A DNA stretch of 64,000 nucleotides from the NCBI GenBank assembly GCA_036250195.1, contig JAVHZZ010000001.1, positions 395,336,283-395,400,282 of the forward strand, given 5' to 3'. Shown here one piece after another: positions 34,967 to 50,016 of the stretch (position 1 is the stretch's first letter; each line of letters starts with the position of its first letter). This DNA comes from Mixophyes australis. Lineage: Eukaryota; Chordata; Amphibia; Anura; Limnodynastidae. The notes below the pieces were generated by a model that ran no database searches, was not told the DNA's origin, and saw nothing but the letters and a program-made list of their open reading frames with translations. The translations under genes and the position numbers were made by a program.

Positions 34967-37900
34967 CTGGAAAGTGAAAGAGACATTTAGAATGAGTTAA
35001 ATACTGAAGGTTCATATTTAAACCAATTACAATATTACAGTTTCCAGTAATAGGTTTTCAAGGTGTGACTACGGTATAGATTATGGTCTTGTGTTCTCCT
35101 CACCATCTAATCAGGTGTTATTTTAACAGTAATTCTGGAGAACATGAACATACTATGAGAGGTGATCCTGTGTATACTTTTAGTTTTGCACATTTAGGCT
35201 CAAAAGGAACATTTTTTTTTTTAATGAAATCACATTCTCCAATTTCAAAAAGACATATTTAAGCAAGAATACGTGAACCAAGCGAACTGTAGAATATGTA
35301 AAAAGTAATGGGCACTTTCTTATAATCAATTCAATATTTCATCATGTATCCAATGGCTTCTACAACAATCACATAGCAATGTAATACACAAAGCGTGTAA
35401 TAGCCTTGGTTATCAGTCTCCCAGAGGCACAGGATAAAAACACTATAAAAGCCTCAGCCCTACCACTAATGCAACCATGTAACTGTAAAGCACATTTTAA
35501 CACTTAAGAAAGGATAGACTGCAGAGAAGATTCAGCTATGTCAATAATCTAGATTGTGCCTAATAGAGACACATTTCCTGCAGTACCTTATCCTGCGGTT
35601 CTACATATATAGCCCTCCTGAAACACCACAGAGATATTTCAGGAACACAAACCACAAGAAAGTAGTACAAGTGCAGCAAGGTATTTTATAGTTCTTATAT
35701 AAGAAAAAAAAAAAAAACCAACACAATACAAAGCTACTAAATAAGCTAGTACGCCGTGCTGTGCCAGTTCTCTACATAATAAAAAACAAATCTAAAGACA
35801 CAATAAAATATAATTTTCCTGCTCTCCAACGCAGTCAGCAACAAGGATGCCCAGGGTTTAGACAGCAGCAAATGGTTGCTTTGGCGCCACATTAGAAGAT
35901 TTTACCCTACGGAATCACATCATTCAACAATATACCAAACACCCAGACATTATGCCACAACCATCTCTGATTACTGATTGTACACTGCACGGTCTGCTTA
36001 ACTAGATACAACCATATCACTTGGAAAGATAAATTCATGATGCATTAAAAGATAAAGAGAAGGAAGAGTCATGGATGATGATCTGTACAAAAGGACAACC
36101 AGAGTCAATGGAAAAAGGTCCTAATCAACATTATTTATCAAAACAAAAACAATCATCAACTATTATGTAACAACCAATAAAATGTAGTAGGTGGATCAAT
36201 ACTTCTACCATGTTATTAAATAAGACCACAAGTCTTACTCATTGATATGAAGTCAGACTTAATTACGGAAAGAACATGGCAACTTGTGACCTTTGTGGGT
36301 AAAATAACAGGGAATGGTAAAGCTATATGGGTACACGTCAACTGATGTCCACTAGTAAAACTAGAAGATTCATTATGTTGCACTAAAAGAAAGAGGTACA
36401 GCATAGATTGGAGACTGGGACATCCCTACACGAGCAGGACTGCTCAGTTCATACATAACGGTTCATTCTCTCTCTTTTCAGAGCCAATAGCCATAAAACT
36501 ATTCAAATGTACATATTGCAACTATTGCAGTTAATGTAGCTGCACCATAATTCTGAATGTTGGTAATTTAGAGACCTAGATTATTAAAACCCAGAACTGT
36601 CTAGGGAAACCTGGGCACATGGGGTACTGTATAACAAATACAACAGCTGGTCATGGTACTCAACTACACGACACTGATCGCTTACATACATAGCTGTTAC
36701 ACATCGGTTATGCGCTCACTAACATAGTTTTTCTGATATTGTTGGATAACAAAGGATCCATTAAAACATAAAAAAAGAGGAGAAAAATCTTGGGCTACCA
36801 GAGTTAAGCGGGATTGTAAAAAGCTGCCTCCTCGGATATTAACATATAATATTGATGGTTTCATCTGCTACACAATTGACCATTATCTGTTGACTTGCAA
36901 ATTGATTTTTTTTACATTTGAAAATAATCTTTATCAAATATGGCATACAGGACTTAATGAGTCATTGAAATTCATTAACCAATTATCTAAATAAAAAATA
37001 AATAGCATTAAACGTGATAATGTAAATAAAAACCTTCCAATAAATAGCATTAAAACAAGCATGTTGTATTTTAAAATACAAATATAAAAGAGTGTCATTA
37101 GCAGAATCAGTTATGTGCATTTAAGACAATGGAAAAAGTCACAAGACAATGATGTCTAATTAAAAAAAAAAAATAGAAGTGTACACTTTTTAAGTTTAAC
37201 TTGTCCTTGGGAGTAATTATTTGTGTATTATGGCAACTGTTGAAGGCGAGTGATTTTGTATATTCACATGACTAGGACTAGCATGCATTATGGCAGGAAC
37301 ACACACACACTCCAATTGCACCCAATCATACACAGTCAGATCTAATGCAAAGAACAAAATGGAGCATTTCACTGAAGGAGACTAGTCTCCACCACCACTA
37401 ACAGCTGAACAGAACAAAACAAACATTGGTTCCAGTATGATGAATGAAAAAAACATACAATTGTGCTTGAAATGGTGCCAAGTAGTAAATAAGTGAACAG
37501 TCAAAACAATTAAAGAAAGTCATGTGGTCAGGCAAGCCTCTCTTCACTGGGTTTGTATAGATGGCAGTGAGACAACATACCTGGAACACGAGTTATGATT
37601 TGGATATTGTCTTGTAAATACCTGGAAGTGTTATCATGGTATGGTCCACCCAAGATCCCATGGTTAATAAATGTATGACAACCATAGATTGCTAAACTTT
37701 TATTGAATAGTTTTGGTGCAAATGTGCATGTTAAGGCTTTCAGCAATCCCACATGGTCTCCAAATCAAAGACATGCAAAAAAAATAAAAATCTATTAAAC
37801 AGTGAAGCTCTACTCTATCTGCTGTTTGAACAATACCTATTCCTTTACCAGGACACACAAACAACATGTGGAATCCACACAGCACCAAATATTATCCAAC

Positions 37901-40837
37901 AACAATGGTCCCAATTGTTTATTGTACTTTTTATGTAGATAGTCTTCTTGTTTAAACAAGAGAATTATAAATTATAAAAACTCTCAATTTCATATTAACA
38001 TTCACTTCGTCATTATTTTACTGAGGATTTGTGACAATAAAAGTGAATGCTGGCGTCTTTCATTTAGTGTATATTTTTCCATCAAGGTAAAATCCCTTTA
38101 GAAAGAGAACGCATTTAAACATCACAAATAATAAAAAGTTCAAATCAAAACACAATAGAGTAGCATTTTAAGAGATGCAGACAGATCGTTTTTAAATAAA
38201 TGTCACAGCCACAAAACGTATCCCTCTGCAGAGAAGCTGGTCTAACCAGGGCTCCTGTCTGGTGTAGCAACACATTTGAATGCAATTACCTTATTGGCAT
38301 CACAAATGCACAAGAGAACAGTAAGACGCAGTCAAACACCAACACTGAAGTTGGTGTCACATCTACTTTTTGGAAACCGCATTTTATGGGTTAGTAAAAA
38401 GCAGCATTTGTCTGTTAATCCATACCACACATTGTGTGGAATTTGCTTTTTGCTAGCACAATAGCTATTTCATACGCATCAATTGCTCATAAATGTTATA
38501 CATATCAGGTAAAACAAGCTGCTCAAGTACAGGTCCATTGAGATGAATGTAAAATCCTCTAGCCTGTCACACAACAGCTCAGAGGAGCTGTTGAATATAA
38601 ACGCACTATCTGTAACAGCACTTTTATTTAAAAAAAAAAGATTTTGTGATCAGCAGAAACGAGAACATGACACCGGCCTTACTAATTACATTTGTTTCAT
38701 CAGTTTTACCTGCTACAATAGGATGACATATGTGAGGAACAAATGAAGAAACAAAATTTCAAGACTAAGCTCACAACTTTCAGCTGAGACTAAAACATTA
38801 CCTTTTGTCCTGTAAGAGAGATTATTAACCTCTATCAAACCTATTCCTAAAATTTAAAAAAGTACAAAAGTAAAAGCTCCATAAATTTTCTTTATTCCAC
38901 AGCTCTATAAAAGTAAACTAAATATATTATAAACCTTTAGAAGAATGTATTAAATACGTAGATTTAAAAAAACAAAAACAAAAGTTCATAGTTTAGCTAA
39001 CAAAATGTACATAACACAACAAGGTCAAATGAACTCCTCATCAGAGGAGAAGGGTGAGTGGTGTTATAGTAATATGAAAGTACTTAAAACAAAACGATCA
39101 AGAACATTTCAACAGTGTTTGCCTTCAATGTCACCACTCTCTCAGCACCACTCCAAAGAAGCTCTGGTGAACAAAGCAGTATAACGCAAACAGCCCATAC
39201 TTACCAGACATTATCTCAGCTGCTCTGTCAAATACAAGCTGTTTTACCCCCTTCTCTATATAACATCTTAACACCTCTAGAGGGTAATTTAATCTGTTCC
39301 AAAGTGGCAGATCACAATGCAACCAAAGGGTACTCTCCATTTAAATCAATGGAAGTACTCAGCTAAAACATAATAGGATCAGCAGTTTGATTGTCATTTT
39401 AGTCCACTAGAAAAGGGACAAGGATATTAATTTGTTGCTGGCCGTTTAATGCTTTTATAAATTTCTATAATTATGCATAAGATTGCCTTTAAAGGTTAAC
39501 CCTACTAATACATTTTTTTCCCACAAACAAAACTACTGCAATACACAACAAACAGAAAAAACAACAATCTGTATATGTAACTGGTAAGATGTATACCCCC
39601 TACTGTAAAATATGAGGATATTATAAGTGCTTTTATACAGGTCCCGGAACCACAAAATGACTTACAATATTTTATTTCACAATAGGGAATACATTATACC
39701 TTATAATATACAAGTTTCAATATTAAACATATGGTGATCATCATAGCCAAATACAATTTACTTTAACAGTTGTACATTTCACAATGAAACATTTACAGTA
39801 AAGTAATGGGCAACTTATTTTATATAAGTCATTGTGAAAGTATCAATTCCATGATCTCCACAGAAAGGTCAGTGAGCATGTTAATAAACCGCACACTGAT
39901 GGAATGGACTGACATAAGCGTTTGGATTTTTAGCATGAAAGCAATCTATGTCCTATATTGGTTCTCATTATACACAAATACATATTTCAATTAAGGATAG
40001 GTATTTTATTCTCTTGACATAATAAAAATGTTACAGCCACATCATACGTATTGTTATAAATATTTTATGAAATACAGATAAAGAAAGTTACTCAAATTTT
40101 TTTTAAAAAATAACTATCCATGCAAATGATTTCACAGCCACTGCCGTCAGGATAACTCAATGGTGTGGGCGAGTCATATGAAGGGGTTCCATTTAAAAGG
40201 TATCCTGTGTAATCCTCTGCACACACCAACCATAAAGGTTATACCAAGGATCCCCATGGTCAAATTCCTTTTTAATGTAAACATATTTATTGCTAATGTA
40301 CAGTAGATCACAACAAAAGTTGCAAAATGCAGGTTAGAATACACTTGTTTAAAATAATAAGTAGTATGAGCAGTTGACAGCTGTTCATTTAACTATACAG
40401 AAAAAAATAAATAAAGTCATGTGAAACAGAAAATATACCCTCTTTCAAACTATGTACATCAGGTCATCTCGTACTCACCAAGCCCTACAATTTGATAAAT
40501 CTAAATTTGATGCAACAATACCTAACTTTAATTAATCAACAAAAAATAATTTTTTGTAAGACACCCAAAAACTTTGCAAGCTGGACAGTTCGAATAATAT
40601 AAAACACAAATCAAGAGGGAGAGGGCTATGCTAAGACAATAGGAGCTAGGGGGCCAGGAAGGCTGCTGACCGTACTCAGAGAGAGCCGTAGCCATAATTC
40701 CAATAGCCATAGCAAAAACATTATGTTGTCAATGACTATTCCACACTACATTGCATGAAGTATTTTATCTTTCCATAACAATATCACAACCATTGCTAGC
40801 AGCAATTAGCAAATGAAAATATATAGGCAGTTAAGCT
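34967..40837. other. probable intron; no gene or element recognised
   Basis: AT-rich sequence with scattered A-runs (35707-35720, 37159-37171, 38628-38640). The text near 39280-39345 (CTCTAGAGGGTAATTTAATC and CTCCATTTAAATCAATGG) looks like part of a dispersed repeat. I see no exon with good splice sites. Confidence 0.4.
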
Positions 40838-41111
40838 AGGTACACACTACAGAAATTTCAACCAACTTTTTACACCGAGCGATTTTACATGCGATCGATG
40901 GTCCGATGTCTTGGTCCATGGACTGCATACACACTAGCCTTGTTTAGGACGATAAAGGAAAGAGCGGACATCCCTTTAGCGACTTTTTACAGCCATGTTG
41001 TCGTGAGCAATGAAACTTCCCTTTACAAGGCAGCGCCGCTTTAAATTTAAGCGGTCATCTCGCCGAACTCCCGCGAGTTGACAAAACCGGAGATTGATAC
41101 ATTTACCCCCT
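40838..41111. repeat. probable short interspersed elements, adjacent pair
   Basis: The first part opens with GCTAGGTACACACTACAG and contains ACACACTAG; I associate such GTACACACT-bearing text with frog non-autonomous elements. The second (about 41010-41111) runs CTTTACAAGGCAGCGCCGCT to ATTGATACATTTACCCCCTG and looks like one arm of a palindromic miniature element. Both assignments rest on recollection; exact ends were not found. Confidence 0.4.
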
Positions 41112-44100
41112 GGTGTACTTTAAAAAAAAATAAAAAAAATGCAGTAAAATATTTGGCTAACACTACACAATGTATATATTAGCTTCATGGAACATGTCAA
41201 ATTGAAATTTTCGCATTAAGTGGTAGTACTTTAAGATTTATGTTTTCCATGAATGTGTTTGGCGTTAATGATTACATGTTTAGAAAACATGCTGTATAAT
41301 AAAAAAATACTATTATATACCATCTTGACTATTAATACCTCTAAAAAATTAAATGCTGTATCAAGGGGAAATAAGATTTTAAGAGGGGTGTATCCAAATG
41401 ATTGACTTCAGAGCAATAAAAAATACTCCAAAAACTTGGCAAGGAAAATAAAAAAGGGGGGGACTACAACATATGAGGTCACAATCAACTGAACGTCAGA
41501 GTGTTGCAGCTTGTCATGCAGGTTCAAGGCTACTACGTATGCAGTTATAACCAGTCCCGACTGCTTTGTTTACTAGGTGGAATCACAGTCTTGCTATTTA
41601 ATAGACATACCTCGTACTAAGTCCTCCCCCATACCCGTATGTAAATACGCATGCGTTTGACAACAGACTATAGTTCACGGTTCACTACTGTTTTTACTTA
41701 AAACACTCCACTGACCCTTTACGCATTAACTTGTTATAAACTCATTGTATGGAGCAATGGTTCAATTGTCAAATCCGTTTAAAAAAAAGCTAGTAAAATG
41801 CATGTAATTTAATACAACTGGGTATGAGGCCTTAAGCATAGGAACAACCTGCTTCTGAACACACAGTGTTTAGATGCTACCATTGTGGACAACCAGTATC
41901 CCTATGTACAGGTCTTCTAGAGGGCTGTACACACATCTCTCCTTGACAGACCACACAAGACAGTGGCCTCCTCTCTGTCCAGGACATAAAAGTCACACAC
42001 TGCATCTCTTTTACTTCTAATAAACCTTTCTTTTCAGGCAATTCTACACAGATCTTGGAGTTCATTACTATATACTTTGTACAGCAACTTAATGAGTAAA
42101 ACAAAATAAGCAAGTTAGGGTACACAGTTTATTCATATAACATATGAATACCAATTTGAAAGTTATTTTAGTAGTAGATCCATACAAATGTCAAAAACTT
42201 TAAAAATCTCAGTGTGACCGTGTCTAAAATACATAGTTTACGTTATTACTGCCAGACACCCACTTATCCCACAATGTCTGCTCCCTGCCGCCAGCAGTAT
42301 GAGAAAATAAGGACAGAGGGCTCTGGTGCGACCTGTGCTCTGCTCAGTCACACTCAGGTGTTAAGGTTCCTTCCAAGTGCGGATCGCAGAATGAAAGGGC
42401 TCGAACTGTGGTGTCAGCGGACCACAGGTAAATTAAATTGTATTAGTGTCTATTTATACCCAGGTTTTTTATCTACGGTGGCATTATCCTTTTAGTTATA
42501 CCTAAGAAAGTTACATGATTTATCATTTAGACTGAAAGAGAATCATTACGTTTTACAGGAAATGGATGTTACTGCATGATTACATCAAAGCTGTGCAACA
42601 GATGCCATGAGGTGGACTTGTCCCACGTTAGCCCCACTGTCCTAACACCTCCTGTAACTTCTATATAAATAATAACCTGGGCTGCTGTCATGTATGTAGC
42701 ATCTGCATATATGAAAATCTTGCACTTAGATTTGAAAACAGATATGTAGAAAGCTAATGCCAATATACTTGTATCCAGTATATACAATAAACTAATTTCA
42801 AACTCTGTGTTGTTAAAGACTTTCACAGTATTCTTTATTGAAATATAGGATATGCTAATAAGGGTGCCTGGGGATTGCATAACTAAAAGCGCATGTTAAC
42901 ACAGTAAATGTAACCAAATGTGTAACACAACAGGTCATCTAAAAATGTACTCTAAAGGGAATATTCTTTTATGTGACCTATTTCAAGTTCTTCTCCTAAT
43001 CAATACTAGAGTTTGGTTTCAAGAGGAGGTTATAAAAGTTGCTTTAAACTCACCAGATACAAGCTCTGAACAGATGATCATCATTAGGATTCTGTTACAA
43101 TCATGTATGGTGAAGCAGCATAAAATGTATCCTATTAGTACATGGTCAGTCTGTTTGACAACTGCAGCCTTGAAGACAAATGGCAGCTGCTGCCCTCTGA
43201 GGTCTGAAGTCAGGTCTGTAGGGAATTACATGCCCAAGTGGTTAAAAAAAAAAAAAAAAAAAGTATGGCTTGTTCATTAGACATCGCTTCAGGGAAAATG
43301 GGCAAGGCTGCCATTAGAAAGTACATCAAAGGACCAATTATTTTTATTATACCATAAATACATACAAACACATACTTTCTATGTTACATTATCAAACAAA
43401 GCAGGAAGCAAACAGGAAAATGCATTCATTCCCTGGGCTTTCAGAATGGCTGTACACAAATCTGAATGGTTTATTCAAATTCTTTCATTTTAATTTAGAA
43501 TTTAAATTACTAACATTTTTCGGGTTGAGATGGTTTCACATGTAGAATACATCCCCTTATTTTATTACAACTATGTAAGGTTATAATCAATTACGGCACT
43601 ACATTTTTTCTTTGGTAGATTCTTTGTTAGATTATTCAATGCAATCTCATATATACAAATAGAATAATATTGGATGGGTTTATTATTGTATTGCCCTTAA
43701 CATACTTGTACCTACAATCAATGTTTCCTGGCCATACATATAAAAACCTACTTCTACTTTAAGAAGGTCAAACAAGGGTAGATCCTGCTTATCGAAGTTA
43801 GTGCCGAGCGCCCGGTCCAAAGTCAAACATATCAACACATCTAGGTGTCTAAATTCGAGGAGTTTGGCCAGTCTGCCTGAGCAGATGGATCACTTGCTGC
43901 ATATCTAGGACCTATTAGTGATGTGATCTAATCGTCATGTGCCCATGGAAATCACCAACATATCCGATACAATACCATCTATTTTGATTAGATTATCGGA
44001 CATCATGGTAACTTTAGGCCCACTCACGCTGTGATATTGAGCCAATTATGACAATTCAGTTTGTCCATAAACAGCAATGCAATGGTCTTCAAGTACTGGG

Positions 44101-47100
44101 GGGAGGAAAACCTTTGAATGTTGCACTATTTCTATTTTGTGGTACACACAGAGAAATTATAAGATCTCATCTAATCTGAATATTTCATAAGAATTTATTT
44201 ATCTTTTTTCTTAAAAAGGCATCTCAGCGTAAGGGTACACTTTTACTACCTATAATCATCGCTCTCAGTCACTGCCTATAGAAACCTACTTATACCTTAC
44301 GGTAGTGTCAGAGCGTAAGAGTAAAGTGGGGGGTGGAATGTCGCATGGACTTGCTGCATCTGCTACTTGCTCGCTCTAACAGTCACTCTTGGATTGGGTT
44401 TAGATCAGTAAAACAGAGTTTTCAACTGCTCTTTTCCTACCAGCAGATATGCGCCAAAATCTTATTTCTGCTTGCTGAAAAGCTCGTCTGACCTTACCTC
44501 TAACTCTATAACCTACCATCAGTGACTCAAGCCCTTGCCAAGGTCCTACTTAACTCTACCACCACCTACACACAGTGTGTCAGGTTACCTCATAAAACAG
44601 ATTTCCAACCAGTGAGGACATATTTGTATGTCACAATATCAGGCTGCTTGCGACAAAAGAATTTACAATCAATATGGGGAGACTTAAAAATGATGATATA
44701 CAATTTGGTTCTATAAGCACATTTTAAATATTAAATGAAACAACTTGGCTGCAAATTATAAGCAATAAAATACACCTCTTTTACTCGTATATAGGGAACG
44801 GCATTGCACACAGCCTTGGCAGAAGTCTTGATCCTTAAGTAGAACTTCCTGACCTGTGTGCCAATCTGACTTGTTTGGTTTATTATGCCGTTTGGACTAG
44901 ATTTTTAGATTTCCCTAGTTTGCATTCTACTAATAACCTGGATTACACATCTTTGCCCGTTACCCTGACATCAGTTTACAACTTGATAACTATCTGCTTG
45001 TGCACATATTCACAAACAGGACCGGATTAGCCCTGAGTGCAGCAGGTCCCGCACCTTGTATCTTCACCCCAAGAAGTTCCATGTCCTATGGATATGCCAA
45101 CACCATGCCAGGCTTTACTTTATGCTACTGGTTTATTCTTCAGTCACTAAAAGGCATCAACACTAAATCACACAATTTCAGAACTCTGTACTACTTACTG
45201 GCATCCTGTGAAACAGAAGCATCAGCATGGTTTTAAACCATATTATACTTTATGTTTACCCAGTTGTAAGGAAATAGAAAATTATGTACATCACAGAACC
45301 CTTTATCACAAGCTCAAGAGTAACATAACACGTATTAACACTGCTTAACTCCATGTTTAATGTGACAGCTCAATGTTTCTAGATTTCAAAAGAAAGGCTG
45401 CTGTAGAATATTTATGACTAACAAATCCTTGAAGAGTTGTATAAAATTCATTAGTTTTTCCTTAATCAATTCTTGGATCAACATGCACATTAGCTTGTCA
45501 AAGACTAATTCAAAAAAAGTAATTACAGTTCCATACTTTATGTAAAAAGACGACAGAAAGCATCTATGTTAAACCAGTGAAAAAGAATGAAAACACAAAA
45601 AAAAAAGATTAAGGATGATTTATTTGATTTTTTTTTGTACTGAAGTTAATTACAAGTAACTTAATAAAAGAATTCCTTTATTATTTTATAGCACGTATTG
45701 GCTTCAGATGGTATTCTACATCTAGAAATAAACAAGAACACAACACTGCAGATATGTGCAATAAACACATCTCTCCCCCGATGGTTAACACAGTCTACAA
45801 CAGGTATTACTACTAAACAGTAACAAATATCAAATGAATTTGTGGTAAACATTTTTAATAATTAAAAACCATCACAGTGTAACAGCTTTGATCTGCCAAA
45901 ACAAATCAAATATCCCATTCATAAAGGAGCCTCTCCACGATGGAATTTTAAGAAGTGAAATTTGTGGTCAATAATTTTACTAAAATATCCTGAAGCTCTC
46001 AAAGGTGAAGCGCACAAAAAGTGTGAGACAAGTAGTGGCAAATAATGATGCAATTAGCATTATGGGAAATTAAACACAGCTAGCTGATTGTGCCAGTGGA
46101 TAATGAAAAAGTTGAATATGCTTACACTTTACTTTTCTTTTAAATAAACTTAAATATTTTAAACCTTGATGTTTTAATTAGAAAATAAAAAATAATTTTC
46201 TTGTTTACATAAAACATTTGTGTTTTCACAAGCATTTACTGAATAAAAAAAAACAACACCACCACCACAGTGCCATACTCTTCAGGGAATGTACAGAGCC
46301 TTATATTTTTTCATTTTGGAAAAGCCATCCTGTATGAGGAGATCAGTATCACGCCTACACAATTTATAGTTTAATATAGAAATGAAACATCAGAGTTAAC
46401 ATTATAGATATCCAGATGTGCATATTTCCAACAATTGTATTTAAACATAAATGTTTATTTTGTCTAAAGTAACATCTTTGTATAAAAAGCATTTAAATGT
46501 ATGTGCACAAAACCGTCTCCATCTATTTCAAATTAATTACTAGAAATCTTTTCAACACTACAAGAATCCTTGCAAACACATTTGTGCATTGGAAACATTG
46601 AGCAGGACTCTATTTAAAGGAAAGAGTCTGACAAATACTTAGAGCTTCCAAATCAGCTGCTGACTGCTTTTCACACACTATTCTCTGCCCCAGTGAACCG
46701 AATTTGGGAGAGTGAATTTGGCAGTCGGGATCTCACAAGTCTGTCCCTTAAAGCAGTAAAACCATATAGATTTTTTCTTCTGTAAAGTTAAGTTGTTTTT
46801 AACCATGTACCCGAACATTTTTCTTAGCCTTGCCTCTGCAAATCATTATCTTTTTTTCAAATGTTCTATGGAGGGCAGACAGGTATGGCTGCCACACACA
46901 GATAATTTGCTACACAGACACAGGTACACAGCTCTTAGAAGGTCATGTGAATGCAGAGGGTAGAGAAGGAGGGGGAGAATGTCACAGGTCAGACAGAGAT
47001 CGGGGGGGGCGTTCCGAAGCCTCTCTGCTCACTACAGCATGTGCCATATAGTCCATGGCGCTGTAAATAATTATATATCAATATTAGTCACCCTTCAAAA

Positions 47101-47489
47101 CTCACAGCATCTGTGCAAAGTAGGGTACCTGTGGGGGCTGGTTACCTACCAACATTAGGGAACACCTCATGTAAACAGCAATCATGTTTCACATACAACG
47201 CTTAGTAAATAGAGCATGCTGTGTCCAAAAGATGCTGCTCCTGATCGTAAGTCATGTAGGGAAAATTGGTGTCGGGGTTTCTGTAGTCAGTATTTAGTAT
47301 CCAACCCGAGTGGGTATGGTGTTTCTGGAATCAATATGTTCCATCCCTGCTTATATTATTTTAATAGCATTAAAAACACTATTAAAAAGGATGATTTTTC
47401 TTTTTGCACCAGTGAGTAAGCCACTAAGAGAATGGATAAATTGTCCCAGGTATTTCACAAATCTGTGGTTTACAGGAGGGCGACAAAAA
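41112..47489. other. no gene recognised
   Basis: Mostly AT-rich. A GC-richer open stretch at 42250-42432 on the plus strand ends at ACCACAG/GTAAAT, a possible splice donor, but its translation is unfamiliar and it has no clear acceptor. A 43240-43262 A-run and a G-run at 47001-47008 are present. The segment 43830-44060 (CCGATACAATACC, ATTATCGGACATC) may be another dispersed repeat. Confidence 0.35.
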
Positions 47490-47720
47490 CAAAAACAACA
47501 AACACTGTTGAAGAAAACTCACAAAATCTCATCTAGACCAGGGGCCCAAACATGAAATAGTGGGAGGTTCTATGGTCTGATGAGACTAAGATTAAGCTTT
47601 TTGGCCTCAAAGCTAGGAGATGACATTGTGCCTGAGCCTATGGACAATATCTTATAGTGGCATGAGCCTAATGCTATAGGGACACTTCAATGATCCAGGT
47701 ACTGGAAAACACATCAAGAG
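47490..47720 (+). mobile_element. Tc1-like transposon fragment
   Basis: CTGTTGAAGAAAACTCACAA at 47503, TATGGTCTGATGAGACTAAG at 47571 and AAGCTTTTTGGCCTCAAAGC near 47595 follow the transposase text of Tc1-like elements (the region before and through the WSDE-type block). The reading then degrades, resuming as GGGACACTTCAATGATCCAG near 47680. It belongs to a different Tc1 subfamily from the two copies at 9063 and 11066. Confidence 0.7.
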
Positions 47721-47879
47721 AGTCCTCCTCTCTAGAAATCTTCAAACACAGACTTAAAATTTCCCTGTTTCCTCAATCATTTCATTAATGCACCACTATT
47801 TTCAGAACACAACACTTAGCTCTCTTTTTTGTGTTCTGTTAATCTTGTTGAGTAGTCTTGAAAATAAGTGGTTTTTGGA

Positions 47880-48290
47880 GAGCAGTAAAAGCTTTGGAGG
47901 CTGGACGAGTCTCTGATTGGGCATGGTAGGGAACTCAAAGTGTAGATAGTGGAACAGGAGACAGGACAGAGAGGTAATTATGATGGGAGGAGGTCAGAGA
48001 AGGAGAAAATTTGGAGATGTAGCAAGGAATGGTGTTGAGGAGCCTTGTAGGTGAAAGGAACTATTATGAATTGGATTCTGGTGGGAATGAAGAGCCAGGA
48101 AAGGGATTTAAAAAAGAAGCAGCAGATGTGGACCGACGAGAAAATAAAGATTAATCTTGCAGCAGCATTTATGATGGATTGACATAGGTTAAGAGGGGTG
48201 AGGGGAATGGCCCACTAGAAGGAGGATGCAGAAGTCAAGACAGGATGAGGAGGGAGTGGATTAGTGTTTTAGTTGCATTGTGACTCGAAG
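47880..48290 (-). pseudogene. L2/CR1-type LINE reverse transcriptase thumb fragment
   Basis: On the minus strand the text includes SIINAAARLIFIFSS (about 48130-48175), then LSWLFIPTRIQFIIVPFTYK (about 48046-48105). This is the NAAARL...LHWLPIxxRIxFKxLxLTYKAL block that closes the reverse transcriptase of L2/CR1-like elements. The polarity agrees with the strongly purine-rich plus strand. Several substitutions and frame breaks are present; the catalytic palm is not in the window here. Confidence 0.68.
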
Positions 48291-49925
48291 TGTGTCAACT
48301 TTATTTAATTTACCAAATCTTAAATTGCTAGATTAAGTATGCTTACAGTAAGCAGCTACATAACACTCCACAATTTACATTTTAAGAACATGTGATCACC
48401 ATGTTTCTGGAAAGGATGCTACATATCATCCAAACACATTTATGAGATTATGTATTCAGTATATTCATTAAAAATAAATTAAACAGCCAGCAATTAGATA
48501 AGCGTTGCCGAACAAATTCTAGGTTGCGCATGGACCAAGACACTCTGAACATCTGAGCTAGCTGCCTGAAGTGCAAGGTCTACACAACGCTCAGTAGAAC
48601 AGATATGTTGTAACAGTAGGGAGCCAACTTAAAACCCACATTACTTTAAGCAGGCTCCACATTTAGCGCTTTATTTCCTGTCAGAAAGAGTTCCATTTCA
48701 ATGCATAGCCCAATCAGCAGGGAGCTACCAGAATTAAGTACCAGTTGATATTACTTTGTTTTACATCATCCACCCTTGAGAATAGTGTTCAAAGATTTTC
48801 CAGAGAGGTCAGCATGGTCTCATCCTCCTGACTAGACTGCCAAGCCACAGGGTGTGCTTCTTTTTCTGTGAATTTCACCTTAAATAGTGATGTTTTTTGA
48901 ACCATAGTGTGCTGGAGTCACAACAGGAAGTCTTGCATTTCAGAAAATGACAGTTTTATACCTACATTATGATATTCCTTAGCCTTCAACATCTGCAACA
49001 CACTGCTTGGATTTCAAACTGGTAAAACTGTCTTTTCACATTAAACGGTCAGTTTAAAAAGAAAAAACAAGTTCTCAAAATCTTCAGTTGCTATAGGAAA
49101 ATATTTAAATGTATTTATTTATTTATTAGGTGTGACAGCACACTGTCAGAAGGACATTTATTAGTTCTGTCCAATATTTTAGTCAAGTAAAATTTTTACA
49201 CTTGTGCTGAAATACTTATTTTGAGAATGTTCCTGAGTGAATGGAGTTTTGTTATTGATAAGGATGTTGGCAATGTTATGCTGTAATGCAGTATTAGTAT
49301 AAGAATACAGGGTACTGTATTTATCCCAACCTCCCTGCATCATTATCACAGGCACATCATATAACTACTCTGTTGTCCTGGAGTCCACCATCTAATTATC
49401 TGTGGCCTCCATTATCCTCCGCACATACCCTTGCCACATGCAGCTCTGTCTTTCAAAATATTACTGTGAGCTGTTTCCTTCTTCCACTTCTCTTATTCAA
49501 TAATACAAGTGATAGCTTATCTGACAACACACCTCAAAGATGGCATTAGAGCTGGCCGTATGCAGCTCTGCCGCAGTAATGACTGCCTCCCCCAAAGTAA
49601 GCCTACTCCTCTCCTGTAATTGCCATTGCTGCTGCTAACTTTAAAGATAAGCATTTCTATCACCCCTAGACCGGAAACATGGTAACCAACACAGTGTTCT
49701 CCCCAGCACCTATTTTCCCGAATGCTGCGCTCAGCCGTTTATTATTTGTCACCCGGTTCTCTGAGCTCAGAGTTCTATTAGAATAAACCATTGTTTCTCC
49801 TATTAGTACAGGTACTATGGAGCACTATGGCCGGCAAAGATTAGACCAAATCAAAAAGACACTAAGCTTGTACAATAAGCATATTTTCAGAAGGTAGTAA
49901 ATTTCAATGTTTTTATTAAATTATG

Positions 49926-49926
<1 letters not shown>
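48291..49926. other. no gene recognised
   Basis: AT-rich sequence with no long ORF or assignable element. Confidence 0.4.

Positions 49927-50011
<85 letters not shown>
49927..50011. repeat. (TA)n microsatellite, about 42 units
   Basis: Uninterrupted AT/TA dinucleotide tract. Confidence 0.98.
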
Positions 50012-50016
<5 letters not shown>

